Assembly (NCBI GenBank): GCA_964019165.1
Contig: OZ025279.1
Span: forward strand, 2,501,456-2,565,455
Direction of reading: 5' to 3'
Source of the DNA: Mastigias papua
Lineage: Eukaryota > Cnidaria > Scyphozoa > Rhizostomeae > Mastigiidae
Length of the DNA: 64,000 nucleotides
Within the stretch, counting starts at the first letter, position 1, and the number at the start of each line of letters is the position of its first letter. Below the pieces are notes generated by a model. The model did no database searches and had not been told where the DNA came from. It saw only the letters and a program-made list of their open reading frames with translations. The translations under genes and the position numbers were made by a program. Shown here in pieces: positions 44,301-57,573 of the stretch.

Positions 44301-46144
44301 AGATATATATATATCGTCTCAGCGACTGCTGGGTTAATGTATATATGAATTCAACCTAGCAACTCAATCCTGGATGCAGCTTTCTCGTACTTGCCATCGA
44401 TATGGCAAAAATAATATGTAGATGGATAGAAGGTCCAACAAGCTGATGATCAATTTTGGCAGCGCTTGTGTCTTCATGGTAAGAGGTTATGGTGTAAACT
44501 TAAAGGTAGAAGCTAAGTGTTTTAAGTGTTTGGTACACAGTTGCACGTAAATTGGGAAGATCAAACAAACACTTTTCATGGAATAATCGCACGTTATCCT
44601 GATTCATTGAACTCAGGGCCTACAAATCAGTGCTCTTGGCCACTAATAGTGGCTTTGAAAATTCAACTAGTGGTCTTCTAATTTTCTTCCAAAAATAGCA
44701 AGATAATGAAAGTATTTTGCACTAATACTGCGTTTCATGTAGGAAATTTGTGTGGTCCTTGAAAGTTTTCTTTCGTGCCCCACACATGAACCTTAATTTT
44801 CTCCTAGCTAGTGTTCTTGTAACTTTGGCTTACGTTAGGTCCTGATAGAAGTTGCAAAAAGGTCTTATTACAATAGAGCATAAGCTAATTTTCGTAGTGG
44901 TTTCTGCAGCTGCAATTATAGTCGCATGCAGAGCCATATTTAGGGCGACTTTTAGAGCTATATATGTAGAGGCCTCATCTAAAGTAACATTTAGAGCTAC
45001 ACATAGAGTTTATCGTACGTAGGGCATCTTTTAAGAAATATGACTAGTAGATTAAGCCCGCATGGGGTCCCATTTCCTATATAGTCAAGTTTGGTCTGTA
45101 TGCATTCAGAGGGTCCTTTCTCATGCTTCCAACTCACTGACAAGCTGACTAGTAACCGTTTGTATCTTAAAGGCAAATCCTGACACTTTTCAAAAAGAGT
45201 TCAAGCTACAATTGTTGCCAAAATTGTTGGAACGAATTGTAGATTTTTCACGGTTTTCCATACTTAGCTTCCCCCTCCCTCGTACAATGTTGTGTTACTG
45301 TGATATAACTCTAGTGTCTCTCGGAACTCGCTCGTTTTCCAGCGTAGCACCGTCCTTTCTACAGAGCCCAGCATTGCTTTTTTGAGGGGGGAGGGGACTT
45401 ACAATCACTTCAATGGCTCTTTTAGTACGAGTACTGCCTAGGTGAATATCATGCCATTTAATCTCAAAAATGCGCGATGCTCTAAGTAATGTTGGCAACG
45501 ATTGCAGGTCAAAGGCCTTAATTGTTTCTCTTTCTGGGCCAGAAAAAGGGTCCAGTCCAGTAGTGACAATGTTAATGAATGCTCTGGTTGCACAGCATTT
45601 ATATTGCTTTTTGTAATGGGCGTTTCGTGCCGATACAGAACCATATTGTTTATGTATTTTCAATAACAGAGTCTTCTGCTCAGCAGTGTGGCCAGAATAA
45701 GTGAAATGGAGGAACGAGACATTTAGGGAGCCTGGGAGCGGAGCCATCACTGAAATTTTTGGTGCCACACCTTGTACCTTTGATTAGAACGCATCTCTCG
45801 AATATCATGCTTGCTTCTAGAGATAAGAAACTTAAGTAACCTATGCCAGTGGTGCTTAGAAAAGAAACCAGAGATTTTTCCCTTTTGAAGACAACTGGCA
45901 AGAGACTGAAGCCGGTTTTATGCTCCTGGGTAACCGTTCTTAAACACAGTATATAACAAAACATTACATGTTATCGAGTCGCTCTACCCTAAAGGTGTAT
46001 CCTCTCCAGCATATCTGAAATTGTTGCTCTTTGACTCTAGACCAAAGCAAATATATTCTAGAAACACAAGGGAACGGCCATTAATAAAATCCATTCTGGT
46101 AAAACTTCAAAGCAAAAGAGAGTTCATGTAAATCAGGCAGTATC

Positions 46145-46250
46145 ATGATGGTGATTGGAGATGATAGGATGATTGGTGATGATAGGGTGATTGGTGATGA
46201 TAGGGTGATTGGTGATGATAGGGTGATTTGTGATGATAGGGTGATTGTTG
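46145..46250. repeat. 18-bp minisatellite
   Basis: Five to six copies of the 18-bp unit GATGATAGGGTGATTGGT. The first copy and the last are diverged. It ends about 15 bp before hairpin copy 3. Confidence 0.85.
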
Positions 46251-46265
46251 GAAAAAGTAAATCCG

Positions 46266-46390
46266 TGAAAAGTCCGTTGGTACAGAACTTCACTATAGCA
46301 CGAAAAAACGGCACCATGTTTTAGACATACTGAAGAGCTTTTCAGTATGTCTAAAGTTAAGTCTAAGACTTAGTGCCGTTTTTCGTGCTA
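46266..46390. mobile_element. Long-hairpin repeat, copy 3 (short, inverted orientation)
   Basis: The tail comes first here, as its complement (AGTCCGTTGGTA, CAGAACTTCACTATAGC). The hairpin TAGCACGAAAAAACGGCAC ... GTGCCGTTTTTCGTGCTA follows. The inner arms with the GACACT and CGGATA motifs are deleted, leaving a second small hairpin (TTAGACATACTGAA / TTCAGTATGTCTAA). Confidence 0.8.
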
Positions 46391-49300
46391 TAAAAAGTAA
46401 ATCATCAGATTAACTCTTTCGGCATTTCCAACAAGGAATTCACCTCAATATCAAGGGAAATTTTAAGTCAAAAATGTAGTGTGTTTTAAATAGTATATTG
46501 TGATCAATCTGATATTCTCATGCTTTCAAATTTATGGACTCATCACCATAAACCTTCCATAAAGAATGCATTACCTTGTGGTCAACTGCCTTGTGCTTAG
46601 AGCTTTACAACCCAAGCACAGGGATATGTATTGTTATCAACACAGGTTAAAATGATTAAAAAACGAAAAAATATCCAAGCATTTGATGCTATGGTCGCAA
46701 TCAGGAGCAATTTTATTGTGTTAGACTTTCACATGGCACCAGCCCATTACTACAGTTCTCAGCAAATCCATCTGGAAGGCAATTAATTCCACATTTATTG
46801 TACTTTTGATAGTTTCTCTTTCTACAAGGCAATCGGTTGTAAACTGTAAATTACTCTAACTCCTAGACCAAGTATACGCCGGTGTCACATACGCAAAATG
46901 TATTCACGAGAATGCGAACGAATTGGCATGGCTCTATCTCGCAAAAGCTGCAAATACAGTAGCTTTATACCTATGAATAGTGAGAAAAGGCTGCAGTAAA
47001 TGGAATCGTACTTATGTGAATAAACAATTTCTTAGATCAAAACTACAAACAACCCTTTAAAAGTACCAGACAATTTTGCCCAGGCTCGACGTTCCCAAGT
47101 TTATGTTAGATTCAGATGCTGCTAAAATTATTCTAATTTGAAGTGTGATTTTGCCCAAATATTTGAAAAACTGCATGCATTATGCAGTTCCCAATACATT
47201 TGGCGGGGCAAAGACTGTTGGAATTCGAGTGTTTCTGGGAATTCCCACCTGTGGCAGAGCATGTTCCAGTGATGCTCTTATTTCTGGAAAGTGAGTATAA
47301 AAAATCAGTGTATGTAAATCTAGATTCAAATACAGTCTGTGAAAAATCCACTAAATACGGGCTGGCACCTCCTCCCCTTTCTAAAAAGCTAACTTATGGC
47401 ACAAATAGGCTATCAGATTCTCAAGAATACTTTAAATACAGTTTAAAAACAGTGACGGTCATATTGCAATCTCTTTCCTCTGCTGCTGTTACGAGGGCTT
47501 TTGCGTTAACTGTAGCTTCCTTCAAGACAGAAGAATCAGCCCTAACTCAAATTAGTTGCAACACAAGAAACAATCTCTCATATGACACACAAGTAGGTGT
47601 TATTATGTATATGCTGTTTTGAATACATCGGCTATATTTTCCAGCTTTCACTCTATCCATCTAAGATGTGAATATTTACAAATTTTCTACTTCACTCATC
47701 TAAATCGCATCTATAATAATCATTAAATATCAATCGCCTTTAAATAGGATAGGAATTTTTGAGACTTTACAGGCAGATATTGATAATTATAGCCAATAAA
47801 ACTACAGATAATTTTGAATAGAAAAAATTAAAAATGTACGTATATGCACTCCATTAAATAAGAAAATTTACGTACTCTATTTTCACTTTAATACTACAGT
47901 TCACCGAGTTGTGCATTTTCCTCTTTTCTAAAAACAAACACCTTCTCTGGGTCACATCAACTATGCACTTAGCCCAATAATTACCTCAATATGCACTAGT
48001 TCAACGAAATATTTTTGATAATTTCTCATAACTTTCAGTCGAATACTTTTGCAAACGGTGCTCTCATAAAGACTGTTTATATTGTATAATTTTAAGTTAG
48101 GCTGGGCTGGGTTGAGCAGCTTGTGACACCCTACTTAAATATGTTCGTATACCAGTATTTTTGCAAGTCCATATATTAGGATGAAAGACTCAATATGGTA
48201 TATACGTTTTTCTTCTAACGAAAAAAACCTCAAACTGAGCCTGCAGTTTCCTATTCCTGCACCGAAATGAAGTTCTAAGTTCTATATCACGTTTCTTGTC
48301 ACAAAAATTCTAAAACGACTGGTAAGTTCGAGCTATTATTTCATTCGCATTCTTAATGAAGTCAATATTGCTGTACCAAGATATAAGCTATATTGACCGA
48401 TTCCTTCAGAGAACATTGATGGCATAGTGTCAAAACATCTTTTTCATTTTGTGCTGTAGTAAACAGTTTATTCTTAACTAATTTGGTTGTCTTCATCTGC
48501 ACCTAGACTGTTCCCCCACGTTTCTGGGAAATTCTCTGCTTTGAGTTCCTTATTACGGTACTCCTTACAAGAAACGTTCAAAATAGCAGTAAATTGCTCT
48601 ACAATGTAACATACTTCAAGTCGGTTATCAAAATGAAGTACGATTTCCTTCTAGAACTTAAAAAATCAAATACTTTCAAATTGTTAATAAAGGTCCATGC
48701 AATAATTTCCATTATAAGATTCGATAGCTGTCCAATATACTATGATCCTCTCTGTTCCCAGAAGAAAATGAAGTGGAATATTTCCGATGCATTTCTGCAT
48801 ACTTCACCCAGCCACTGGGTATAAAGTCACTGGATATATTGTGCAATATAAGAGTAACTATGAACATCTCTTTGTGAGACTTAGTATTAAAAGCGAGAAC
48901 TAAATTAATCTAAATAAATCTGTGACACAAAAGGTACCTAAGTATACCCAAATTTTCTTTGGTTGCAACTCAGTGAAGTTCAAATTACTGAAAAGCATAC
49001 CTACTTTGAAAATCAACAAAAGTATACTCTCCTAGTAGATTGGTGTGTGCCAACCAAAAGGCTGCAAATGTGGAAAACGTAAAAAATCATCATAACCTAT
49101 GTTGCTCTTCATGCAATTTCTACTAGTTCTATCTGAAATCCATAGCAACGGAGACTAAGGGAGTGACAAAATTATAGTTGCTAAGATAGAGAGTTTCAAT
49201 TCCAAGATACCTCTACGGGAACAATAGCTATAACTAAAAGGAGAGTGTACTGTACTGTCTATTCAATTACTTATATTCATTTCTAGCTAAATCCTACATT

Positions 49301-50138
49301 TGTATAGAGCTACACAAGCAACAATTTCTTGGCTTCTATTTCACTTTAACATCTAAATCCTATATTTACCATCATGTCTAAAAACTATAATGCTGAATAA
49401 GAAGTATAATACTTAAAAGTAGAAGATCTTTCGAAAAAATTTTCTTTGAATTAAAAAATACTTCATAACGTACAAATGGCTTTAATTTCGATATCATCGG
49501 CGATATAGGTCAACTATTACGCGTTCTGTTGTTTCCCATGCACATTCTTGATGTAATACCAGAATCCAATGTTGTGACAAAAGGACAGCTCTAATCAGTT
49601 GCTAAACTAATACTTGGCCTTCAGGGGTGAGGGTCCTTCACCAACTTATAATGATTGGCATAAACTTTCTCAAAAGTATAGTTTATGCTTCTGCTAATGT
49701 TATTTTGTAACTATAACAGAGCTAGAACCTGACTACAATATCTACTTACAAGTATGCAAATGATTATTACAGAGAAAGGGAAGATCTCTCATTGATAAAG
49801 AGTGAGAAAGGATGCTCAAATTCTCATAGTCATATAAGTATAAAGTTGAAATAAATGCTCTCAAAGATCCTCCCAGTCCCTACTATGAGTCAGCCTTTTG
49901 GGGTCAGCAATCTGGGGACCAGCCACTAAGTGCCAAGAGGTAATAGGGTTGTGGAAAGGACAGGGTGCAATTTAGAGATACACCTCCAACTGTTGTTATA
50001 TAGCCAGTATGCAAGATGTCAAGTACTCTAATGAAGCTTTGGTTTCTCTGACCACGAGAGAAGGGGGTAGGGGGAAGGGTCAGAAACTAGATTCCACATA
50101 GATCCTAGTGTTAAAAATACGAGTAAGCTATCATCAGT

Positions 50139-50254
50139 TTGATGATGATGATGAGTAGGATAATGATGATGAGAATGATGAAGATGACAAAGATGATGAA
50201 GATGATGAAGATGACGAAGATGATGAAGATGACGAAGATGAAGATGATGATGAA

Positions 50255-50297
<43 letters not shown>

Positions 50298-50340
50298 ATG
50301 ATTATGATGATGATTATGATGATGATGATTATGATAATAG
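50139..50340. repeat. GAT/GAA trinucleotide array
   Basis: About 190 bp of GAT units with GAC, GAA and GAG variants, then TTATGAT units. It lies 660-860 bp downstream of the muscleblind stop codon. If the 3' UTR is that long, the mRNA would carry AUC repeats. Confidence 0.9.
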
Positions 50341-51002
50341 TAATAATAATAATTTCGACTATGATAATATTGGTAATCCTGATGACTTATGATGAAGGAA
50401 TGATTTTATGCATTAACTTAAGTATGAGAAGACATGAAAACAAACTCTTCAAGACATAAGAAGACAGAAAGCCAATGGACGTCGAGATAAATCAAATTTG
50501 AGATACACAGTTGCAAAGTAACGATTGTGACACTTCCACGAAGTGAAAAAGAAGTCCTGTACACTAAACTCACATCAACTGCTCAACTGTCTTTCAAAGG
50601 ATCACAATTAAAGCATATGGTGTATGGGACTAAAAATTCAATGACAGTCAAAAATGGTCCGATATGATTTTCCCGATACATTCTATAATTTAGGCACAAG
50701 AACAACATCAAAACTTGATAGAGACTATCTGGCTAACAGTGAAAGTAAGACCAGCTAATCAATTATATCATCATGTAACCACGATTGTTATGAAGTTAAG
50801 AATTCCTTGTTTTCTAGAGGTAAATAGTACTGGACTGAGCTCAGATACATATAAACATTACAAAGTCTAAAGGGTAGGTTAGAAGTGTCTATATGGTGCT
50901 TATAAACAAACCTTACACGGGCCTGCCCCCCCCCCCCAGTGCCTGTCCTAATAAACGCATACCGCCAGTCGCTCATATCGCATTTTCTACAATAATCAAT
51001 CT

Positions 51003-51920
51003 TTATATGCTATTTGGTCTGTTAACTTCAGATGAATATTCTGGTGTCATAAAGACCCGTCTTTGGCCATGCTGCCAAACAGGGTTCGCTAATTCAGTTT
51101 GTGGGCTTGCAACCATTACTACTTGAGGTGAAATGGGGTAATACTGTAAGTCAGTAGAGACAAGATTACCTCTTCCATACTGACCAGGATAAAAGGGCTG
51201 ATTGGTGCATGGAGCCTGTTCTAGAACCGGCATAGTCATTGTAGGGTAGCCTTGGCAAATGAATGCTGTGGATCCGAGGGCTGGTTGCTGAACAGGTTGG
51301 TAGTAAAATTGCTGAGGAGAAGACCAAGTTGGAATACTAGCTGATGGAACCGCAGAATAGTACACACCGCCCATATTCTCCTGGCACATGTAAACTGGTA
51401 AACTATGATAAGTGTACTGTAATGTCTGATCTGAATGTCTTCGAGGAGTACTATCATTACCGGTCTTCTGGTTATTGGCATATTTTCGATATTCCTTTTC
51501 ATCTGATCCACCAGAAGCAGCATCACTTGCCGTGGCTACACTAACTGTTTTGTTTGATTCAACACCAGATGATAATGATTCGCTCTCAATTGCCCTGTCC
51601 CTCTCCAATCGTTGCTGTTGAAGGTACTTTCCAAATGCTAAAAGATGCTCCTTTATGTGAAACGGAGGGTGATAGAACTTGCAACTTTCCCGACAGCATT
51701 TACCCTTCATCGAGTCATAACACACAATTACTTTACTGTTCTCCGAGACACAGTCTTTCTTCGGGTGAGCGAATCTGCATTGGAATTCAGACCTCTTGCA
51801 TTTGCCTGCGGTAAAGTCACGACAAATGTCAACTCGCAGCCACCTAGGATCTTTCACCTTTGTCCCTTGAGCCCGACCTTGTACATTTTCAGCACATACT
51901 GGTGAAACAGTCTCAGACAT
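51003..51920 (-). CDS. MBNL: Muscleblind-like RNA-binding protein with one tandem CCCH zinc-finger pair
   Basis: A single uninterrupted coding exon of 305 residues. Residues about 23-90 hold the muscleblind fingers. Finger 1 is C-x7-C-x6-C-x3-H (CRDFTAGKC...CRFAHP). Finger 2 is C-x7-C-x4-C-x3-H (CYDSMKGKCCRESCKFYHPP). They are joined by the typical linker (CVSENSKVIV) and preceded by DPRWLRVDIC, like the family WLTLEVC. The rest is Ser-rich and then Tyr/Gln/Pro-rich. Muscleblind proteins bind YGCY-type RNA and control alternative splicing, mainly in muscle and nerve. Only one finger pair is present, as in some invertebrate members, against two pairs in vertebrates. The ATG at 51920-51918 is the first methionine after an AG acceptor (TTTATCCACAG, exon start 51944), so at least one 5' exon lies to the right. 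The reading frame stays open back to that acceptor, so a few upstream codons are possible. Confidence 0.88.
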   Translation of the reverse strand: MSETVSPVCAENVQGRAQGTKVKDPRWLRVDICRDFTAGKCKRSEFQCRFAHPKKDCVSENSKVIVCYDSMKGKCCRESCKFYHPPFHIKEHLLAFGKYLQQQRLERDRAIESESLSSGVESNKTVSVATASDAASGGSDEKEYRKYANNQKTGNDSTPRRHSDQTLQYTYHSLPVYMCQENMGGVYYSAVPSASIPTWSSPQQFYYQPVQQPALGSTAFICQGYPTMTMPVLEQAPCTNQPFYPGQYGRGNLVSTDLQYYPISPQVVMVASPQTELANPVWQHGQRRVFMTPEYSSEVNRPNSI

Positions 51921-51944
51921 GTTTAGGCCAAAATAGTCTTGAAC
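51921..51944 (-). other. 5' UTR end of the muscleblind coding exon, with 3' splice site
   Basis: Just right of the muscleblind ATG there is a pyrimidine-rich stretch ending in CAG (acceptor at 51946-51945). The coding exon therefore begins at 51944, and the first exon(s) must lie further right, at an unknown distance. Confidence 0.6.
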
Positions 51945-54296
51945 CTGTGGATAAAGCAAGACAGCGGTTATTCCAATAATGTTATCAAAGAATGTTAGAT
52001 AACTGTCGATTGGCTACGGCTAGAATTAGCTTTCTGGATAAGGACAAACCTAATTCTTTACGCCGCTGCTATAATGTCAGTCAAGGAACAATTGTGACTA
52101 GGTTACAGCAAGTCAAGAGTCCTTGATGCTCCTTCACAACGGCGAAAACTAGCGTGCTCCTTTGTTGTAAAGAAGCATGTTCCAATCACACTTTTCGTCA
52201 TTGAATGTGAGCCTCCAGAGGATAATTAATAGGTTTACTACAAGCAGTGTTGTAGGAGCTACTTAGAAGAGCCAACAAGTGCTCGTGTTATAGCAAATCC
52301 GCTTTATAAAGTACCGATAAATAATGTGAAGGCAGATAGGCTCATCGCCTCCTTAGTAACAAACTATTGACTCTAGTCTCACAGGGATGCAGCCATAATA
52401 GGCACTAGAGTATATGATTGAATTTTTACATGAATGGAAAGAAAGAAAGTTAGCGAAATCAATTGACGTACATTGATAGTCAAGAAAATGCCATACAACT
52501 TTGCAAGACCACGTATTATTTTAGTCATTTGAAATTACGTGAGGTACGCCAGACTTCTTGAGAATTACAAACAGGAAATTTCTGCTTACAAGAAAAAGGG
52601 AAGTTCCGGAAACTACTAAATTACGTATAATCAAATCTGGGTATTGACAGGCCATGAAAATATCTGATAATAGAGGCACACTGCTAATTGCTTATTATAC
52701 CAAAACATGATTGTGGCGAAACACCAATATGTTTATTGTTGTGCTATCAGAATGCTATTTGACTGAGGTCCTATCAGAATTAAGCCCCGTTTAAACAATC
52801 TGACATTTCACCTAGAAAATCTTTCAAAATTTTTAATCGATGAATGAAGAGGTGCTCAAATGAGCCAACGTTTGACAACAATAAAACTCTTGGTTGCTTT
52901 TCATTCAATATTTTATACCCCTAACAATCTTCACCAATGTGGTGCTCAATATGACCAAAAATTTCTCCAAATACCAATAGGATAAATGTTGGGTAAGATG
53001 TTGGATCATTTAACTGGGGCTTTAGAGAAAACCTACAGCATATCACAGCCCATTATAAACACTATTTGTGAAATGGTGCCAATGGTGGAAGAAGCTAAAC
53101 ATTGTAATTGATAGAAGATGGGGAAATAAAAAGAAAAAATGGAGAATACAAAAATGCGATTGACAGCTTCCGTTTCAGTTTCATGTTCTCATTTTTATAT
53201 TTTCATTAAAAGAGAATATTGCATTTGTCTGCAGTAAGCTTGAGGGTTTAGACATGAAACTTAAAAAGCAAAAGATCAAACTGTAATACTTCACTAACCA
53301 TTGGCAGTAGGCCTCTTACAGCCATCAGATGATGATGTCAATATGAAAAACTTTATCATAAGTTAGTTAATAAGAAATCCCTACTCAATTACTCCTCTCT
53401 CTCCTCAGATATGATCCCCTCCTAACAGTCTAGTTTAGATTATTGTGCCTCCATGGACCACATTTGAAAAATAAATCTAATGAATAAATATTTATGATTT
53501 TTGACCTTAGGACAGTTTGCCTCTTCATCCCTTTTACAAGAATATTTATCCTTATTCATCTTCTTCGCTTTCTTGTTTTTCTCACTCATTGAAATTGCAT
53601 TAATTTTTCTATTCATCGTTATTTTCTTTTCTTTTCCAGACTGGATGTATGGTAACAATATTCTTAAGAGTGATCTTATCAAACTTCACTTTATGATGGC
53701 TTTTTACATTAGCTCATAATGAGGGTGCTACAGTAGTATACTATAAGATAAGAACCAGAAAAGATACCCCCAAGAAAATAAACGAACCAGGGAAATTACA
53801 CTGAAAAATCTAGCGTTCGAGACGAAAGGTTTAATTAGGTATCAGTAAGTTCTAAAGTTCATATGTAAGGACTGATACAGACTTCTTTAACAATAAGTAC
53901 TCTACTTCTGTTTTGGGGAGGCGCACATGGCTAGTAGTCAACAATATATGAAAAGAAAAAAGATAAAAGAAAAAGAAAAAGAAAAATAAGAAATAAGAAA
54001 TAAATAAATAAACCTATGCGTAAGGATGGAGTATATGTTTCGCCTTAGTACGTAAGATCAGGGCTAGTTCATGGTTTGTTTCGTGTGCAGAACGTGTTGT
54101 AGGGCGGATCGGATGATAATGGCTGTGATATTCTTCATATCTACTTCTTCTATATGATTTAGGTGTTGTTGCCTTTTTGCCTCTCGACATCACGTTCATC
54201 TCACAGTTCAACTTAAGGCTTGCAAGATTTTCAAAAAGTTACTATAGAGCTAATGGAGAGGTTTTATTAGCTAGACACTAGGGCATATTAAAAATA

Positions 54297-54506
54297 GGTC
54301 ATGATTGAATCAGGCCCGTACCCAACTTGAATTCATAAGGGGGGCACAGCCAATATATATAATACATATATTTATGTAATTCCTGTCTTCAGGGGAGGCA
54401 CGGTCATGATTGAATCAGGCCCGTACCCAACTTGAATTCATAAGGGGGGCACAGCCAATATATATAATACATATATTTATGTAATTCCTGTCTTCAGGGG
54501 AGGCAC
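54297..54506. repeat. 105-bp tandem duplication
   Basis: 54297-54401 and 54402-54506 are essentially identical, starting GGTCATGATTGAATCAGGCC. The unit includes 14 bp of flank plus the left part of the hAT-like element at 54311-54568, so it arose after that element inserted. Confidence 0.92.
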
Positions 54507-54568
54507 AGATTCAAATTTCACGATTCCAGATGGTCTTGCCCCCCAGGCACCCCTTGGCTATGGGCCTG
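54311..54568. mobile_element. hAT-like non-autonomous element with internal duplication, 258 bp
   Basis: The ends are CAGGCCCGTACCCAA and, on the minus strand, CAGGCCCATAGCCAA. An exact 8-bp target duplication, GATTGAAT, flanks it at 54303-54310 and 54569-54576. Removing one 105-bp copy gives an original length of about 153 bp. Confidence 0.85.
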
Positions 54569-56268
54569 GATTGAATGGAACAGATGTCTCTAGCCAAAGT
54601 TCTGGCTTTATAGCACGATATTGGATATGGGTATCAACTTTTTACGAAGTTATTCGTGCATAATACTACATCGCATGCAAGATTTAGTACAAAACGCTTC
54701 GACCACGTTTGTTACTCTGTGTGATTCCATTTCAATATGTTCTCCTGAACCTTACCCCAAATGCCTTTATCTTAACTGATTTCATAAAGGAAAAAGGTGA
54801 ATTTAACTCACTGCTTGCGTATCTGGGAGTAGAGTTTTCAATTTCTACTGCGTTTTTGAAAGTTGAAGCAAAGTTGATCAGACACTTCTATCGTTCTACT
54901 TCGATTGTGTGAACATAACGATATCGGATGGCTTTCTGTAGGCAGTAGTGGTTCAGCAATGACGTTCACGTTTAGCTGCGAGAGTGAGGTGAGGCGCACC
55001 GGTGCACCTGCGCATAAGCAGGCTTTGCAAGGATCTTGATGGAAATCTCTTTGGGTTAGCGAATTGAACTCCTGTAGAATCTTTTTCACGACATTTTACC
55101 AAACTCTCCAACAGATGACAGAGAAACCTAACGCCTCAACGAACCGCTCGATGAAGCAGCCTGTGTGCTTTCGTAATTTCTCATCCTGAACTTGCAAAGG
55201 CAAATTGAGAATTGCACCACCAGAGTTATTGGCTTTGCAACTTGATAGCAGATGGGATCAGCGAGAGCTTTCGGGCATTATCTGTCGCTGCCTGATTTTG
55301 GAATTGGGTAAAACTTTGAACAAGTCGCATAGTGTTGCTGCTTTTAGGGCAGATTGATATGATGCTACGACGTTCGCGGGACGCTCTCCATACCAGAAAT
55401 TTGAACGACAGATGCAAATGGTCCTTCCCGTACTTCCTGAGCCAGAACTTCTATGAGTATTCTGATATCTGCTAGAAGACGCAGTAGAAATACCTAACAC
55501 CTTCATCGTAGCCTGAAGATGACGGAGCTGTGATCATAGACTTATAGAATCGTCTAGCATTTCTACATCTAGCTACGCCTAGAAAATTCACATCGTGCTA
55601 AGGTACATGAACCTCAGGGTTGTTGCTGTGAGGTATTCTAAAAATCTCTTGACGCCCCCTCCAGAATGCTTTTATGCAAGGAGATGACTATTTTCACCTA
55701 TATAGTTTAGCCTTTTACGGTATAGATTCCTTGGAATAGAAATAGAGGAAACCTGTCGCAGTTTGTGCACGGCAATGCAAAAATGTGATTGGGCCTAAGT
55801 ACATTAAAGGCCTATGTTCGTTAAATATTTGAAAATGGATTAAATAGTAGATACAGATAGGCACTCCAGTTGGTTCACCATTGTGGTATATAACATTTAA
55901 CTGTTAAACATCAGATTCCCTTTACAACCAAACGATAAGTAGAAATCTAATTATGTTTTATTTTGTGATGCTAAGGCAGACATTAACTGTTATCTCTAGC
56001 AACAGGACAGCTAGGGAATGCAGGATTAAGTCCCTCTACCAAGCACCTCCACATGTAGACATTGTAGGACCAGCCCAAATGTAGACATTGTATGACCAGC
56101 ACCTACTTTTATCAGGAGAGGTGAACATCCCATATAGTGTTGTCACAAGTAACTGGGTATAGAGATAAGCTGGATTTCTAAGGTAATTTTTGACTCTGCT
56201 ATATTTAGAGGGTGAAAGATAAAGTTATCTTGTATTATGTGAACAACTTATTGCGAAAGTCATATATG

Positions 56269-56447
56269 CAGTGGCAGTTTTATGGGGATCAGGGGGTGCT
56301 TGCCCCAGAAGTATATTAGTTTGAGTTTTGGGATATAGTGGGATGGTTCTATAAACTAGGATGTGGATAGTTGGCATATCTATTTTCCAAAAGTTGGCAA
56401 ATTCACCACAGGTGCCTCCTCTGAAACTTTGTGAAAACCATCCACTG
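56269..56447. mobile_element. hAT-like non-autonomous element, 179 bp
   Basis: The inverted ends are CAGTGGCAGTTTTATGG and, on the minus strand, CAGTGGATGGTTTTCAC. The flanks CATATATG and CATGTGTG differ only by two A-to-G changes. Confidence 0.65.
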
Positions 56448-57573
56448 CATGTGTGCCAGTTTTATACCATAGACCAATGCTGCAAATTCACATAAGTTTA
56501 AGCCTTAGCAAATCAGTCAATGTCAATGGTTGAAGAAAAAGATTGACTTGGATATGGAAGGGCTCCATTTCAAGACCTAAGAATCTTAAAGGTTTTCTTT
56601 AGAATCAGTTTACAGCATAAGTTGCCAAGAGCTATCCCATCTGCAAGTGTGCAAGAGACCTGGTTTTATGAAGAAATCTGTAGTTCAGTTTTCATTTCAA
56701 ATTTTGCCATTTATGTGTGATTATTATGTGTCTCCACTGCAAGGTAATGAGTACTTTGTTACCAAGAAAGCACTTGCTACACAGGAAGTGAAAATACAAT
56801 GAACTACAAAAAGAGTCTCAATTTATAAGCCTCTGATTCATTTTTTCCCAATTCTTGCCTATTTTATTTTTTGTGCTCCTGAGCATTCCATATTGTGGTT
56901 CATTTTTATAATCTCAGTTAAATATTGAAATCGAGCAACACTTATGTGCATACAAAGTTGTAGGGGCATGGATATTGCTTGGTTAAGACCCATGCCACTT
57001 CTTTGTTTCTTGACTCTCATGTTCTGCATGACCTTTACATATGAGCCCCTTATGTTTGATAGTTCCAAGTATGCTAGGGACTTCATTAATATTTGCTGGG
57101 GAAACATCAAAAACACATTTAAACCTTTTGAAAGTTAAAGAGGACTGCATCCCCCTAAGACTGCAATCCCCCTAATAGGGGATTGTGCCCCTGAGCCCCA
57201 GGACTGGAACCCTACTCTCAGGTTTACTAAAATAAAGATAATGAAAGGAAAAAATTAAATAGGTAACAAGATAAACCCATCACTCATACATGGAGTAAGG
57301 TGTTTTCAGCATTTGTTAGGCAATGCATTAGCAATACCAAAAGACAAATAGGAAAGTAAGAGAGAGGAAGCAAATAAAATTGAAATGTGGTAATACAAAT
57401 ATTAATTGTAGTGGTGTTGTTCCAATTATAAGTGGCCACTCTCAACACAAAATAAACTCCTGCTTAGCTGCCAGACTGAGGAAACATGTTTGCTTTCTAA
57501 TGACTTCTACATTTTGTGACTTTTAGGAGCCGTACATACAACTCTGCATTTATTTGACTTAGCCTGCTCCTAT

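Noticed and set aside
47182..47622. 146-codon plus-strand open frame as a gene
   Set aside because: No motif, no splice partner and no recognisable start context. In AT-rich DNA of this length such frames arise by chance.
50139..50459. Met/Lys-rich 106-codon frame
   Set aside because: It is a translation of the GAT array, not a protein.
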